Of a stretch of DNA of 64,000 nucleotides, positions 8,538 through 17,116 are shown one piece after another. Source of the DNA: JBBQVS01 sp964657325 (GTDB lineage Bacteria > Chloroflexota > Ktedonobacteria > Ktedonobacterales > Ktedonobacteraceae); the NCBI GenBank assembly GCA_964657325.1, contig CAZZVE010000003.1, positions 1 to 64,000 of the forward strand, in the 5' to 3' direction. Positions within the stretch are counted from its first letter, which is position 1; each line of letters begins with the position of its first letter. The notes under the pieces were generated by a model. The model was given only the letters and a program-made list of their open reading frames with translations. It had not been told where the DNA came from and ran no database searches. The position numbers and the translations under genes were made by a program.

Positions 8538-9590
8538 ATGTTTCAATCAATTCCTCTTTTTGCCCTTATCCTTATTTTCATTGGCGGTGCCGTTGCAGTA
8601 TGGATTGCTGGTATTCAGCTTTCCAACACGACTGATGTGCTCTCTTCTCGTCTAGGGATTGGCGAGGCACTTGGTGGGTTGCTTTTTCTTGCTATAGCGA
8701 CCAATCTGCCAGAGATTGCGATTACGGCAACGGCAGGTATCACGCACAATCTCGGTATCGCCATTGGCAACATCCTGGGTGGTATCGGTATTCAAACAGT
8801 TGTGCTTGTGATTTTGGATGTGTTTGGACTACGTGGAAAAGCTGCGTTGAGCTATCGCTCGGCCTCACTGCAACTTGTGCTAGAAGGCGTGTTGGTGATT
8901 GCTATCCTTGTTATCGCTATTATGGGCACACAGCTTCCCAGTTCATTAATTTTCGCACGACTAGCACCAGGGGATGTGTTGATTTTACTTGCATGGCTTG
9001 TTGGCGTTTGGCTTGTTGGCAAGGCACGGACTGATCTTCCCTGGCAAGAAAAGGGATATGCGCCTGACACGGTTCGCCCTGATAAAAAGAAAGACAGTCA
9101 GAGCAAGACAGACAAAATGAGTACTACACGTGTCGTGCTCGTGTTTGTTTTTGCTTCACTTGTGACGCTCCTGGCAGGGGTCGTTTTAGAGGAAAGCGGT
9201 AATGCTATTGCTACTCATGTAGGGTTAAACGGCGTTATCTTTGGAGCAACTATTCTAGCTGCGACAACTTCATTGCCGGAGCTATCAACGGGTCTGGCAT
9301 CGGTGAAACTTGGCGATTATGCCCTCGCGTTTAGCGATATCTTCGGTGGTAATGCCTTTCTACCAGTCCTCTTTTTACTCGCCACGCTGCTTTCAGGTCA
9401 ATCGGCTTTGCCACAGGCGAAGAACAGCGATATCTATCTTGCTAGTCTTGGCATCCTGCTCACGGCTGTCTATATCTATGGTCTCATCTTTCGTCCGCAT
9501 CGCCAAATCCTGAATATGGGTATCGACTCGTTTGTCGTGCTTATCGTGTATATCGTTGGCATGATTGGGCTGTTTGCTATCGCACGGTAA
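8538..9590 (+). CDS. Sodium/calcium exchanger-type cation antiporter
   Basis: The protein is 350 aa with about ten membrane segments and two inverted alpha repeats. The first (about 42-90) contains FLAIATNLPEIA and the second (about 230-280) contains AATTSLPELS; the Glu in each is the ion-binding residue of the CaCA superfamily. A hydrophilic Lys-rich loop separates the halves. The frame is open from 8421, but TAGGACTATAT before the ATG at 8538 is the best ribosome site and matches the usual family N-terminus. A TATAAT at 8492-8497 would sit well as a -10 for that start. Transported ion (Ca2+, K+ or other) is not determined. Confidence 0.85.
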   Translation: MFQSIPLFALILIFIGGAVAVWIAGIQLSNTTDVLSSRLGIGEALGGLLFLAIATNLPEIAITATAGITHNLGIAIGNILGGIGIQTVVLVILDVFGLRGKAALSYRSASLQLVLEGVLVIAILVIAIMGTQLPSSLIFARLAPGDVLILLAWLVGVWLVGKARTDLPWQEKGYAPDTVRPDKKKDSQSKTDKMSTTRVVLVFVFASLVTLLAGVVLEESGNAIATHVGLNGVIFGATILAATTSLPELSTGLASVKLGDYALAFSDIFGGNAFLPVLFLLATLLSGQSALPQAKNSDIYLASLGILLTAVYIYGLIFRPHRQILNMGIDSFVVLIVYIVGMIGLFAIAR

Positions 9591-9620
9591 GCAGAGCAAA
9601 AGGCGTGTTCAACGCGTCTA

Positions 9621-10142
9621 TCATATCCCACCATAGATGCCTGTGAGACCATACGTGCCGAGAGCTAAGGAAAGCTCACCTCCGTGGTGAATCTCATGTT
9701 CGAGTACATGCCAGATAATCCATTTTCGTGTCAGGTTCCCAAATATCCTCTGCTCTTCTTCGCTCATGGATGCTGGCGGTGGGAAAACGCGCCCAAGATC
9801 GGCGGGAGTCCAGTGGGCAAGTGCATCCTGAATCATCTGCCATGTGGCCTCAAGCCCAGCAACCAGTTCGGCGGCGGCGAGTGGAAATTGCTCCTTTTCG
9901 TCCTGTGGGTCCCAATGAGCGATGGGAGCAAGATCGGGACTTCCTTCGCCCATCCACATTTGGAACCACCAAACACGGTTAGCAACGATATGTTGCGCAA
10001 GCATTCCTATCGACCAGTGATGCGCCGAAGCGGGTAAGGCAAGTTGTTCGGGAGAAAGCGGCGCGATGATTTCGACTAAGCCTTGCTGATAGGTCTTCCA
10101 ACCTTGGTAGAACGTGATGAGTGGAAGTGTTTGGTCTGTCAT
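9621..10142 (-). CDS. DinB family protein
   Basis: The protein is 173 aa with a complete candidate metal site: His in SIGMLAQHIVANRVWW and two further His in WHVLEHEIHHGGEL. This is the DinB/YfiT pattern shared with thiol-dependent transferases. The ATG at 10142 follows AAGGAG by nine bases. It is convergent with the antiporter gene. The thiol cofactor and substrate are unknown. Confidence 0.85.
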   Translation of the reverse strand: MTDQTLPLITFYQGWKTYQQGLVEIIAPLSPEQLALPASAHHWSIGMLAQHIVANRVWWFQMWMGEGSPDLAPIAHWDPQDEKEQFPLAAAELVAGLEATWQMIQDALAHWTPADLGRVFPPPASMSEEEQRIFGNLTRKWIIWHVLEHEIHHGGELSLALGTYGLTGIYGGI

Positions 10143-10241
10143 GCGTATCTGCTCCTTGCTTCTGAAAGTTTCGAGAAATGAAACTCCTCTACAGGTCTCT
10201 TCTCTCACATCCTGTCAAAAGCGGTAATGTGGAAGGTGAAG

Positions 10242-10982
10242 CTAGGATACGAAATGATTGACCGCTTGTATCAACTCCGCAAATGAGTAGATAACGTAAT
10301 CCGGTGCCGCTGTCTCAGAAGAGATGTTTGCACCATTATATGAGACTAGAATAGCCTTCATTCCTACCTGTTGCGCACCCTGGATATCATGATAGAGATC
10401 ATTGCCAAGATAGAGCGCTTGTTCTGGTCGTACTTCTAACGCGGTAAGAGCCTTTTGGAAGAGGCGCGGGTCGGGCTTGCGATACCCATAGTCACCAGAG
10501 ACGATGATCGGGTTGAAGTAGTTGACTATGCCTACCGCACGTAGTTCAGGTACAGCATATGCACTCTGCGCATCCGATACAATCGCCATGCGATAGCGCG
10601 AACGTAACTGGTCGAGCGTCTCTTGTACCTGCGGAAAGAGACGGAGCTTTTTACGAGCAATGCCACGATGCAACTCTGCCAGGAAGAGAGGAAGTTGTGC
10701 CAGCTTTTCAGGAGGTAATGCTCGCGTATAGTCGCTTCCAGTTTGCTGCAAAAACTCACGCCATACCAAGACAGCATCCCACTCGACGAATTTTTCGGTA
10801 CTTGCCGCGCGTTGTTTCTGCATGATCTGAAAGTACAGGTCACGTACCTCCCAGCGATGCAATATGATGCCCTCGTACATTAAAAAGTGGGCGATACCAC
10901 GATAAATTTCTTCTAATCCTTCGTCTGTTTCAATATCAATAAGCGTACCGTTTACATCAAAGAGGACCGCACGAATATCCAT
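10242..10982 (-). CDS. HAD-superfamily hydrolase with Asp-to-Asn change in motif I
   Basis: The protein is 246 aa, HAD-IA type with a helical cap between motif I and II. Motif I is FDVNGT with nucleophile Asp9 but Asn11 in place of the usual acid/base Asp. Motif II Ser is in IVSDAQ, motif III Lys in YRKPDP, and motif IV in YLGNDLYHD. Loss of the second Asp is typical of dehalogenase-like or weakened phosphatases. Its ATG overlaps the stop of the APH-like gene as TAATG, so translation is probably coupled. The phosphatase role is therefore uncertain. Confidence 0.85.
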   Translation of the reverse strand: MDIRAVLFDVNGTLIDIETDEGLEEIYRGIAHFLMYEGIILHRWEVRDLYFQIMQKQRAASTEKFVEWDAVLVWREFLQQTGSDYTRALPPEKLAQLPLFLAELHRGIARKKLRLFPQVQETLDQLRSRYRMAIVSDAQSAYAVPELRAVGIVNYFNPIIVSGDYGYRKPDPRLFQKALTALEVRPEQALYLGNDLYHDIQGAQQVGMKAILVSYNGANISSETAAPDYVIYSFAELIQAVNHFVS

Positions 10983-11992
10983 TAGAATGTCCTCAATGTG
11001 ATTTTTGCTTCCTCGATGAGCCGACGGCGATAGTCGTTGTCGATCCAGGAGTTACGGGCGATGCGGAGCAGGGTTAATCCCATTTGAAAAGGCAACCGTC
11101 TACTGATAGAGGCAAATGCACTGTGACGGTCGGGAAAGTGGCAGGAATATTCCCAGAGGAAGTGACCGATAAAAGGTTCAGCCGCGTATTTATTGCCCGT
11201 GATTTGCAAGAAGAAATGCTGAAGTTCACCCGCGATTCGTCCGAGATCAAAGACACGATCCGCCCGCTTCATTCGTTCCAGGTCTATCCCTACGACGCTC
11301 AATCCCTCGCCAAAGAGAAAATTCGATGGTGTTGCGTCGCCATGTACAAGCACTTGCTGGTCCTCCCACATACGTGGCTGTTCGCGCCAACGGTCCCGCA
11401 GCCAGGAAAATTCGTTGACCTCATCCCAACTGATTGATTGCTTCTTAGAAAGCTTGCGTACAAGGCGGTCCAGGTAGGAACAATCCTCGTGAAAGTTCAC
11501 ACCATAACCATTCGCGGTCCGATTATGAAATGTGGCGAGGAAATATGCCAGTGCCGTGAGCTTGCCATAGAGTCTCTCTGGCTGACGCGAGACAATCGCA
11601 TTTGTGATGACGCTACTGAGCGACTGTCCACCACGATACTCTTCAACTAATAGGCTATTCAACCAGCCATTGCGTCCAAGGGGTCGTACAACATCATGTG
11701 GATATCCAACCAGACCATAACCGCGCATCATATGCAGATTGTGAAATTCCTGTTCCATGCGCTGATCTTTTTCTGGCATATGAAAGTCAGTGCTTCTCGC
11801 AAAAAATTTGCCTATGACCTGTGCGTGGCTGTACTTCTCTTCGTACATGTATACTTCGTTGCTTCCGCCCATCCGAAACACACGAAAGCGTGCTGGATGA
11901 TTCGTTAGCCCTATCTGTGGCAATATATCATAGCGCAAGTAGTGATAGAGTGGATCGTGGCTAGGTAAATGTCCAACATACTGCTTTGACAT
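10982..11992 (-). CDS. Aminoglycoside phosphotransferase-like (APH/choline kinase fold) protein
   Basis: The protein is 336 aa. The kinase-like catalytic loop VLVHGDATPSNFLF (HGDxxxxN) is near 220, followed by GIDLERMKRADRVFDLGR in the place of the metal-binding DxD/DFG segment. The N-lobe lacks a clear Gly-rich loop. Such proteins phosphorylate small molecules or are of unknown role; no resistance function is implied. The start ATG at 11992 follows GGGGGAT; a GTG at 12007 is possible. It is the first gene of a coupled pair with the HAD gene, so a kinase/phosphatase pair acting on one metabolite is a reasonable guess. Confidence 0.8.
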   Translation of the reverse strand: MSKQYVGHLPSHDPLYHYLRYDILPQIGLTNHPARFRVFRMGGSNEVYMYEEKYSHAQVIGKFFARSTDFHMPEKDQRMEQEFHNLHMMRGYGLVGYPHDVVRPLGRNGWLNSLLVEEYRGGQSLSSVITNAIVSRQPERLYGKLTALAYFLATFHNRTANGYGVNFHEDCSYLDRLVRKLSKKQSISWDEVNEFSWLRDRWREQPRMWEDQQVLVHGDATPSNFLFGEGLSVVGIDLERMKRADRVFDLGRIAGELQHFFLQITGNKYAAEPFIGHFLWEYSCHFPDRHSAFASISRRLPFQMGLTLLRIARNSWIDNDYRRRLIEEAKITLRTF

Positions 11993-12156
11993 ACGGTTAT
12001 CCCCCACACGTCCCCTTATAAATGGTCGTGCACATATTATTTTCGTGTTAAACGATAGTTAAGGGAATGTAAATACTTATCCCCTATGATAGGTGAACGT
12101 GTTGAGTATGTCAAGGTCATAGTGAAGAAGCATATAAATAACTCTTTGATATAGTA

Positions 12157-12185
12157 TTGCCTTTTCTTTATGTATAGCGTATAGT
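12157..12185 (+). promoter_or_regulatory. Likely sigma-70-type promoter of the histidine kinase
   Basis: TTGCCT (12157-12162), a 17-bp spacer and TATAGT (12180-12185) lie about 60 bases before the kinase start. This is a pattern match only. Confidence 0.45.
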
Positions 12186-12244
12186 TTTCAGGGGAAAGAG
12201 AGCGCACATTTCTTAGTATCTTTATAGCAGCAGAGAGAGAAACT

Positions 12245-13780
12245 GTGATGAAAAGCCAGAGCGGAACAGATTCCTATGCCTATTCATCTGCTATCTTTAA
12301 ACATATGCCAATTGGTGTGGCGTTGTTTGATGTTCAGGATTTTCGTTTACTTACCACCAATCCACGCTTTGAAAGCTTCCTTGAGTCAGCATGGCAACAG
12401 GGACGCGCTATCGGACATCCTCTCGTTGAATGGATCCCTGCGTGGGTTCCCGATACAGAAGTTCAATATTTGCTGGACGTTTTCCAAAAGGTAAAGAGCG
12501 AAGGCGTTCCTCATCAAACGGAGGAGCGGAGCGTTACCCACATTGGGGGAGATGCTACCACGTATTGGAGTTGGACGCTTGAACCTGTCTATGATGATGT
12601 TGGGGAATTAGTTCAACTCCTTCTCACAGAAAACGATGTAACACCATATGTATTAGCACGTCAGAAGGTGGAGCGTGAACAAGAACGATTGCATACCATC
12701 CTCGATCAGCTTCCCGAAGGTATTACATTAGTGGAGGCAGATGGAAGTCTCAGTTATATGAACTGTGCCGCGGAGCATCTTTTACAAATTTCGCCAGAAC
12801 AGCAATGGAATGCTCTGCATGACCGCAATCCTCTCGCACAGTCGGTAAAAGAACTGGAAGGGCAAAATCTGGCCCCAAAGAATTTCCTTTTGCTGCACGC
12901 GTTGCACGGAGAAACAATTACAGGGCGAGAAACAGTTATCACACGATCTGATGGCAGTCGTATCGTTCTCATGACTTCCAGTGCTCCGCTGTATAATAAG
13001 GAGCAAGAGCTTATGGGTGCCGTGAGCGTCTTTCAAGACGTTACTCTGCGCAAAAATATGGAGCAGCAAAAGAACGAATTTCTCTCCCTTGCTAGCCACG
13101 AATTACGCACTCCTATTACCACTATCCAGGGTCTAGCTGAAATTTTATACATGCATATTCAGTCCGGGAAGAGCCTCAATAGCCCTCGTAGTCATTCTGC
13201 GATTGAAGAGGTCATAGGCCAGAGCCGACAACTTACCTACTTGATCGATGGTATGCTTGACATCTCGCGCCTCGAAAACATGCAGTTGGAATTACAATTC
13301 GTTTCAAACGATCTTGTGAGTGTTCTGAAACGTGTGGTAGAAAGCCAATCTATGACGAGCAAATACCATCCCATTTCGTTAGTCATAGAAGGACTACAGG
13401 CTCATGAGACGCTTAAAGGGTGCTTCGATGAGCAAAGAATGATACAGGTTATGAACAATTTGATGAACAACGCCATCAAATATAGTCCAAAGGGATGTCC
13501 AATTGAGGTTGGTCTACGTTGGACCTTAACTCAACCTGATGAAGCACTATTGTGGGTTAAGGACTCTGGCGTAGGAATTCCGCAAAGCGAACTGAACTCA
13601 ATTTTTGACCGCTTCTATCGTGTCAGTAACACGGATCGCTCAATCGGTGGTCTGGGTGTTGGTCTTTATTTAGTGCGCGAAATTGTGACGCGTCACGATG
13701 GCCGTGTCTGGGCTGAGAGCGTCGAAGGCAAAGGCACAACCTTCTACGTCCTCTTGCCGCTTAATTCTTCTGCCGACTAA
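12245..13780 (+). CDS. PAS-domain sensor histidine kinase (orphan)
   Basis: The protein is 511 aa with no membrane segment, so it is cytosolic. Two PAS domains (about 14-140 and 145-270) are followed by HisKA with the phospho-acceptor His285 in SLASHELRTP. The HATPase domain shows the N box (NNLMNNAIKYS, near 405), G1 (DSGVGIP) and G2 (GLGVGLYL). The start is a GTG at 12245 or the ATG at 12248, with GAGAGAGA upstream. No response regulator is adjacent; the nearest single-domain regulator is at 20353. The sensed signal is unknown. Confidence 0.9.
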   Translation: MMKSQSGTDSYAYSSAIFKHMPIGVALFDVQDFRLLTTNPRFESFLESAWQQGRAIGHPLVEWIPAWVPDTEVQYLLDVFQKVKSEGVPHQTEERSVTHIGGDATTYWSWTLEPVYDDVGELVQLLLTENDVTPYVLARQKVEREQERLHTILDQLPEGITLVEADGSLSYMNCAAEHLLQISPEQQWNALHDRNPLAQSVKELEGQNLAPKNFLLLHALHGETITGRETVITRSDGSRIVLMTSSAPLYNKEQELMGAVSVFQDVTLRKNMEQQKNEFLSLASHELRTPITTIQGLAEILYMHIQSGKSLNSPRSHSAIEEVIGQSRQLTYLIDGMLDISRLENMQLELQFVSNDLVSVLKRVVESQSMTSKYHPISLVIEGLQAHETLKGCFDEQRMIQVMNNLMNNAIKYSPKGCPIEVGLRWTLTQPDEALLWVKDSGVGIPQSELNSIFDRFYRVSNTDRSIGGLGVGLYLVREIVTRHDGRVWAESVEGKGTTFYVLLPLNSSAD

Positions 13781-13819
13781 CACTTTACACATCTTCTTTT
13801 TTCAAGGGGAGGAAAAACT

Positions 13820-14290
13820 ATGAGACAGATTCATGTGAAGGCTGCTGCTGTTCTCGATGCTCGTCCAGAAGATGTTTACGCAACAATTGCGGATTATCGC
13901 AATGGACATCCTCAAATACTTCCAAACGAGAGCCTTTATGATCTGCAGGTAGAGCAAGGAGGGTACGGCGCAGACACGGTTATTCATTTCAAAGCGAAAG
14001 TATTGGGCGTAGAGCGAGCGATGTATCAACGAGTGAGTGAGCCAGAGCCAGGTAGAGTGCTAGTTGAACAGGATATTGACTCTCCTCAAAATATCGTGAC
14101 AACATTTACCGTGACTCCTGTAGAGCAAGCGCAGAAGTCCCATGTTGAGATTGCGACGACGATGAATGCAAGTCCAGGTTTAACAGGTCTTATTGAAAGC
14201 ATTGTTGTTCCACTTGTCAATCCACCTGTATACCGCAAGGAACTCAAACAGCTTGAAGCAGTTGCACAGAAGAGGGCAATAGCAAAATAG
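13820..14290 (+). CDS. SRPBCC family protein
   Basis: The protein is 156 aa and resembles polyketide-cyclase/START-like lipid-binding proteins: an initial strand (IHVKAAAVLDARPEDVYATI), then the long C-terminal helix. GGGGAGG lies seven bases before the ATG. It starts 39 bases after the histidine kinase and may be co-transcribed with it. Ligand unknown. Confidence 0.8.
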   Translation: MRQIHVKAAAVLDARPEDVYATIADYRNGHPQILPNESLYDLQVEQGGYGADTVIHFKAKVLGVERAMYQRVSEPEPGRVLVEQDIDSPQNIVTTFTVTPVEQAQKSHVEIATTMNASPGLTGLIESIVVPLVNPPVYRKELKQLEAVAQKRAIAK

Positions 14291-14300
14291 CCCCTACAGA

Positions 14301-15290
14301 TTATCTCATGTATACACGATTGACTGAATGAAAGAGCTGCTCAGGTCCTGTCATAAGCATTTGATAGATAGTTTCGTTAGCATCTTCTACAAATCGCACC
14401 TCGTATGGAAAAGAATCTACCGCAAATACCAGATGAGAAAGAGCGATTAATCTATTGTTAGGCCAAATATGTGGAATGCCATCGAGAAAGAGATCGTCTT
14501 GTACTCTTTTTACTACACAAACGTGCTTAACACCATCTTCTGTAAAGCTATATGTGCCAGTAATGGTATTAAGAGTTTCTATTGGAAGCGATAGCTCTGG
14601 AAATGCTAACAAATCAAGGAAATTGAGTACTTGCTGCTGATAATTTAACCAATCGCTTGCAGAGTTCTCAATAGAAAGTTTCGCGTTTCGTACAGCAGAG
14701 AAGACTGTATCCGTAAAGTGACGATACTCCGTCCAGTATTGAAGCATTCCATCGGAGCCCTGCAAGTTTCTCTGTTTGCAATATGGAGACTCAATTGCTT
14801 GGCGCACCAGCACCTCTTCCTCGATTTCCCTGCGTTGACACTTCCTTCTAGTGGCGCGAGCAAGATCATTTTGATAGAGACAGATGAGGCATGGATTGAG
14901 GGGATGAATAATCTGCTCAACACGCTCAAGGTATGCCTGTATCTCTGCGATTGGTATATTCAATGGAAACATTGTCCAGGTAAGATATCCGAATAAGCAA
15001 CCGTCTAAAATGACAACGCTTTCGGAAGATTGTACTGTATCAGCGAACTGTTGCCATAACTTGAGTGCTGTATCAATTACAAGACCATAATTCTTTGTTG
15101 CTAGTGTATCTAACACCTGTTGCATGGATGCAGCATCATGAAATGGATAGAGCGGATGCCATTTGTCTTCTTCGTACCACCATGTATGCTCTATCCCATG
15201 CAGAGTTAGTTGGCGCGAAAGATAATGCGCCATTGTTGACTTGCCCGAACCTGAGATACCTTCAATTAAAATGAGTTGCGTTGTGCGCAC
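14301..15290 (-). CDS. P-loop nucleoside/nucleotide kinase-like protein
   Basis: The protein is 329 aa starting with GTG. A Walker A motif GISGSGKS (11-18) follows a beta strand. VVILDGCLFG near 95 fits a Walker B-like strand. An Arg/Cys-rich lid-like region (ARATRRKCQRREIEEE) is near 145-160. The last ~90 residues look like a separate beta-rich domain. This layout resembles thymidylate-kinase-like or small-molecule kinases, but the substrate is unclear. A small membrane-protein frame ends five bases upstream, so they may form an operon. It converges with the SRPBCC gene. Confidence 0.7.
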   Translation of the reverse strand: MRTTQLILIEGISGSGKSTMAHYLSRQLTLHGIEHTWWYEEDKWHPLYPFHDAASMQQVLDTLATKNYGLVIDTALKLWQQFADTVQSSESVVILDGCLFGYLTWTMFPLNIPIAEIQAYLERVEQIIHPLNPCLICLYQNDLARATRRKCQRREIEEEVLVRQAIESPYCKQRNLQGSDGMLQYWTEYRHFTDTVFSAVRNAKLSIENSASDWLNYQQQVLNFLDLLAFPELSLPIETLNTITGTYSFTEDGVKHVCVVKRVQDDLFLDGIPHIWPNNRLIALSHLVFAVDSFPYEVRFVEDANETIYQMLMTGPEQLFHSVNRVYMR

Positions 15291-15295
15291 AAAAT

Positions 15296-15530
15296 TTATC
15301 TCTCGAAACTTCTCAGAAGCATTCTAAAGGTGACTAACACCAGATACACGAGAGTATAGAAGACAGCAATAAGTACCACTAAAAAGAGGGTGATAGTGGC
15401 ACCAGAAACAGAATAAGGGCTTACCCCTATACGTGGGAAATTATCTATGTATTCAGACCACGAAGCAATGTCAGTTTGGTGAACCTCTTTATTGACGAAG
15501 GCAAAAGAGTTGGTGTTGTGACTTTTTCAT
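15296..15530 (-). pseudogene. Small membrane protein, apparently frameshifted at its start
   Basis: On the minus strand a frame encodes about 75 residues ending in a strong membrane segment (ITLFLVVLIAVFYTLVYLV) and a basic tail (RMLLRSFER). It has no start codon in its own frame. An ATG at 15530 begins in the neighbouring frame, and deleting one A from the following run of five A restores a continuous 77 aa reading frame. The stop is five bases before the downstream kinase start. Either a one-base insertion inactivated it or the A run is a sequencing error. Confidence 0.4.
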
Positions 15531-15657
15531 ACCTATGTTCTCTCTTGTTATGCTTCAAACATAGAATAACACAATTTCTTCTTGTACGAAAGAAAGAGCT
15601 TAATGTTGTATATAGACTGACTAGCATATCAGTGGTAACTTAGTTTTTCGTATCCTC

Positions 15658-15702
15658 TTGACAAACTAATAATATTAGTATATAAACTACATATATTAGT
15701 TT
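15658..15702 (+). promoter_or_regulatory. Promoter with embedded palindromic operator (TetR-type)
   Basis: TTGACA (15658-15663), 17 bp and TATAAA (15681-15686) form a near-consensus promoter. The spacer contains a perfect 15-bp palindrome, ACTAATAATATTAGT (15665-15679). A second related inverted repeat, AAACTA-N7-TAGTTT, covers 15684-15702. The operon encodes a TetR regulator, so autorepression is the natural reading. Confidence 0.75.
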
Positions 15703-15764
15703 TAATTTGAGCAGGCAAACCAGTGTTGCCCGACCAGATGATACAAAAGAGGAGAGAGACAATC

Positions 15765-16502
15765 ATGAAAACAACTACTTACGGCAATAACTTTGTACAA
15801 CTGACACGCTTCCCCTTGCTGTTTCCGGTGAATTGTTATCTTGTGCGTGAGGATGATGGCTTTACGCTGATAGACACGGGTATTGCAGGTAGTGAGAAAA
15901 TAATTCTTGCATCCGCACAGCCACTTGGAGCACCCATTGTACGAATTGTGTTGACACATGTTCATGGCGACCACGCTGGCTCGTTGGATGCATTACATGC
16001 CGCACTTCCCAATGCCGAGGTGATTGTCGCGGAGCGCAGTGTGCCATTGATGGCTGGTAACTTGAGTCTTCTGCCGGGTGAGCCTGTAGACAAGTTGCGC
16101 GGACAATGGATAAAAGTTACGACGAAGCCAAACCGCACCGTTGTCGCAGGCGACCGTATCGGTTCGCTTCAAGTTGTGGCCTCACCAGGACATACACCCG
16201 ACTCTATCGCGTTTCTTGATACACGAGACAATACGCTGATTGCCGGTGACGCCTATCAGACGCGTGCAGGAGTTGCAGTATCGGGCGTTTTACGTCCATT
16301 GTTCCCCTTTCCAGCCCTTGCGACGTGGCACAAACCTACTGCGTTAGAGAGTGCGCGTGCATTGTATGCGCTTCAGCCTTCGCGTCTTGCCATTGGGCAT
16401 GGTATTGTGTTGACGGACCCGTTGCCAGCGATGGCGCAAGCGATTGCTGTTGCGGAGCGGACTTTCCACACTCAGGAGGCATATGCCACGCAAAGCAAAT
16501 AG
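15765..16502 (+). CDS. MBL-fold metallo-hydrolase
   Basis: The protein is 245 aa. The metal-binding motif THVHGDHAG gives His65, His67, Asp69 and His70. Later ligands are in ASPGHTPDS and IAGDAY, with AIGHG near the C-terminus. This is the metallo-beta-lactamase superfamily in its general hydrolase form, not specifically a lactamase. The ATG at 15765 was chosen because GAGGAG precedes it. The last 20 bases overlap the TetR gene. The regulator-hydrolase pairing suggests a detoxifying or quorum-quenching type enzyme induced by its substrate, which is inference. Confidence 0.88.
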   Translation: MKTTTYGNNFVQLTRFPLLFPVNCYLVREDDGFTLIDTGIAGSEKIILASAQPLGAPIVRIVLTHVHGDHAGSLDALHAALPNAEVIVAERSVPLMAGNLSLLPGEPVDKLRGQWIKVTTKPNRTVVAGDRIGSLQVVASPGHTPDSIAFLDTRDNTLIAGDAYQTRAGVAVSGVLRPLFPFPALATWHKPTALESARALYALQPSRLAIGHGIVLTDPLPAMAQAIAVAERTFHTQEAYATQSK

Positions 16503-17052
16503 TCGAGTATTGAATCGTGCGGCAGTGGTGCAAGCGGCTGCTGCGCTTATCGACACGATGGGACTAGAGCAGATCACAATGGCGGACCTCGCGGAACGTT
16601 TAGAAATCCGCACACCCTCGCTCTATAATCACATACAGGGTATAGAGGGATTGCGACGTGAACTCGCTCTGCTGGGTATGAGCGAACTAGCCACAAGAAT
16701 GGGTCAAGCCGTGATGGGTAAAGCGGGCGATGACGCGATTTTCGCCCTTGCTCATGCTTATCGTGCATTTGTGAAAGAGCATCCAGGCTTGTATACCGCG
16801 ACGTTACGCGCCCCTGCCTCTGACGATATGGAACTACAAAAGGCGGCACAGGAAGTGATTGACATTCTTTTGAAAGTACTGTCGGCGTATAATCTGCAAG
16901 CGGAGGAGAGTATACATGCCATCCGTATGCTACGGAGTACTATTCACGGCTTTACAACATTAGAAATGGCAGGAGGATTTGAGCTACCTATCGAGCTTGA
17001 TGAAACGTTTCGGCGTCTTATCGTCACGTTCTTAGTAAGCATCAAACAATAA
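16483..17052 (+). CDS. TetR/AcrR family transcriptional regulator
   Basis: The protein is 189 aa. The N-terminal helix-turn-helix runs about 12-55 (ALIDTMGLEQITMADLAERL, then RTPSLYNHI). The C-terminal ligand-binding part resembles the WHG-type TetR C-domain. AGGAGG precedes the ATG and lies inside the MBL coding region, so the two genes overlap by 20 bases and are co-translated. The palindrome at 15665-15679 in the operon promoter is the likely operator. Confidence 0.88.
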   Translation: MPRKANSRVLNRAAVVQAAAALIDTMGLEQITMADLAERLEIRTPSLYNHIQGIEGLRRELALLGMSELATRMGQAVMGKAGDDAIFALAHAYRAFVKEHPGLYTATLRAPASDDMELQKAAQEVIDILLKVLSAYNLQAEESIHAIRMLRSTIHGFTTLEMAGGFELPIELDETFRRLIVTFLVSIKQ

Positions 17053-17100
17053 CAAAGAGGGTGCCACGAAAAACATTGTTTTTCGTGCCACCCTCTTTGT
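17052..17100. terminator. Bidirectional terminator between TetR gene and groEL
   Basis: Two 24-bp arms with one mismatch and a 1-base loop. T-rich sequence follows on both sides (CTTTGTTTATTT rightward, CTTTGTTATTGTTT leftward). It separates the convergent tetR and groEL ends. Confidence 0.85.
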
Positions 17101-17116
17101 TTATTTAAGAAATGGC

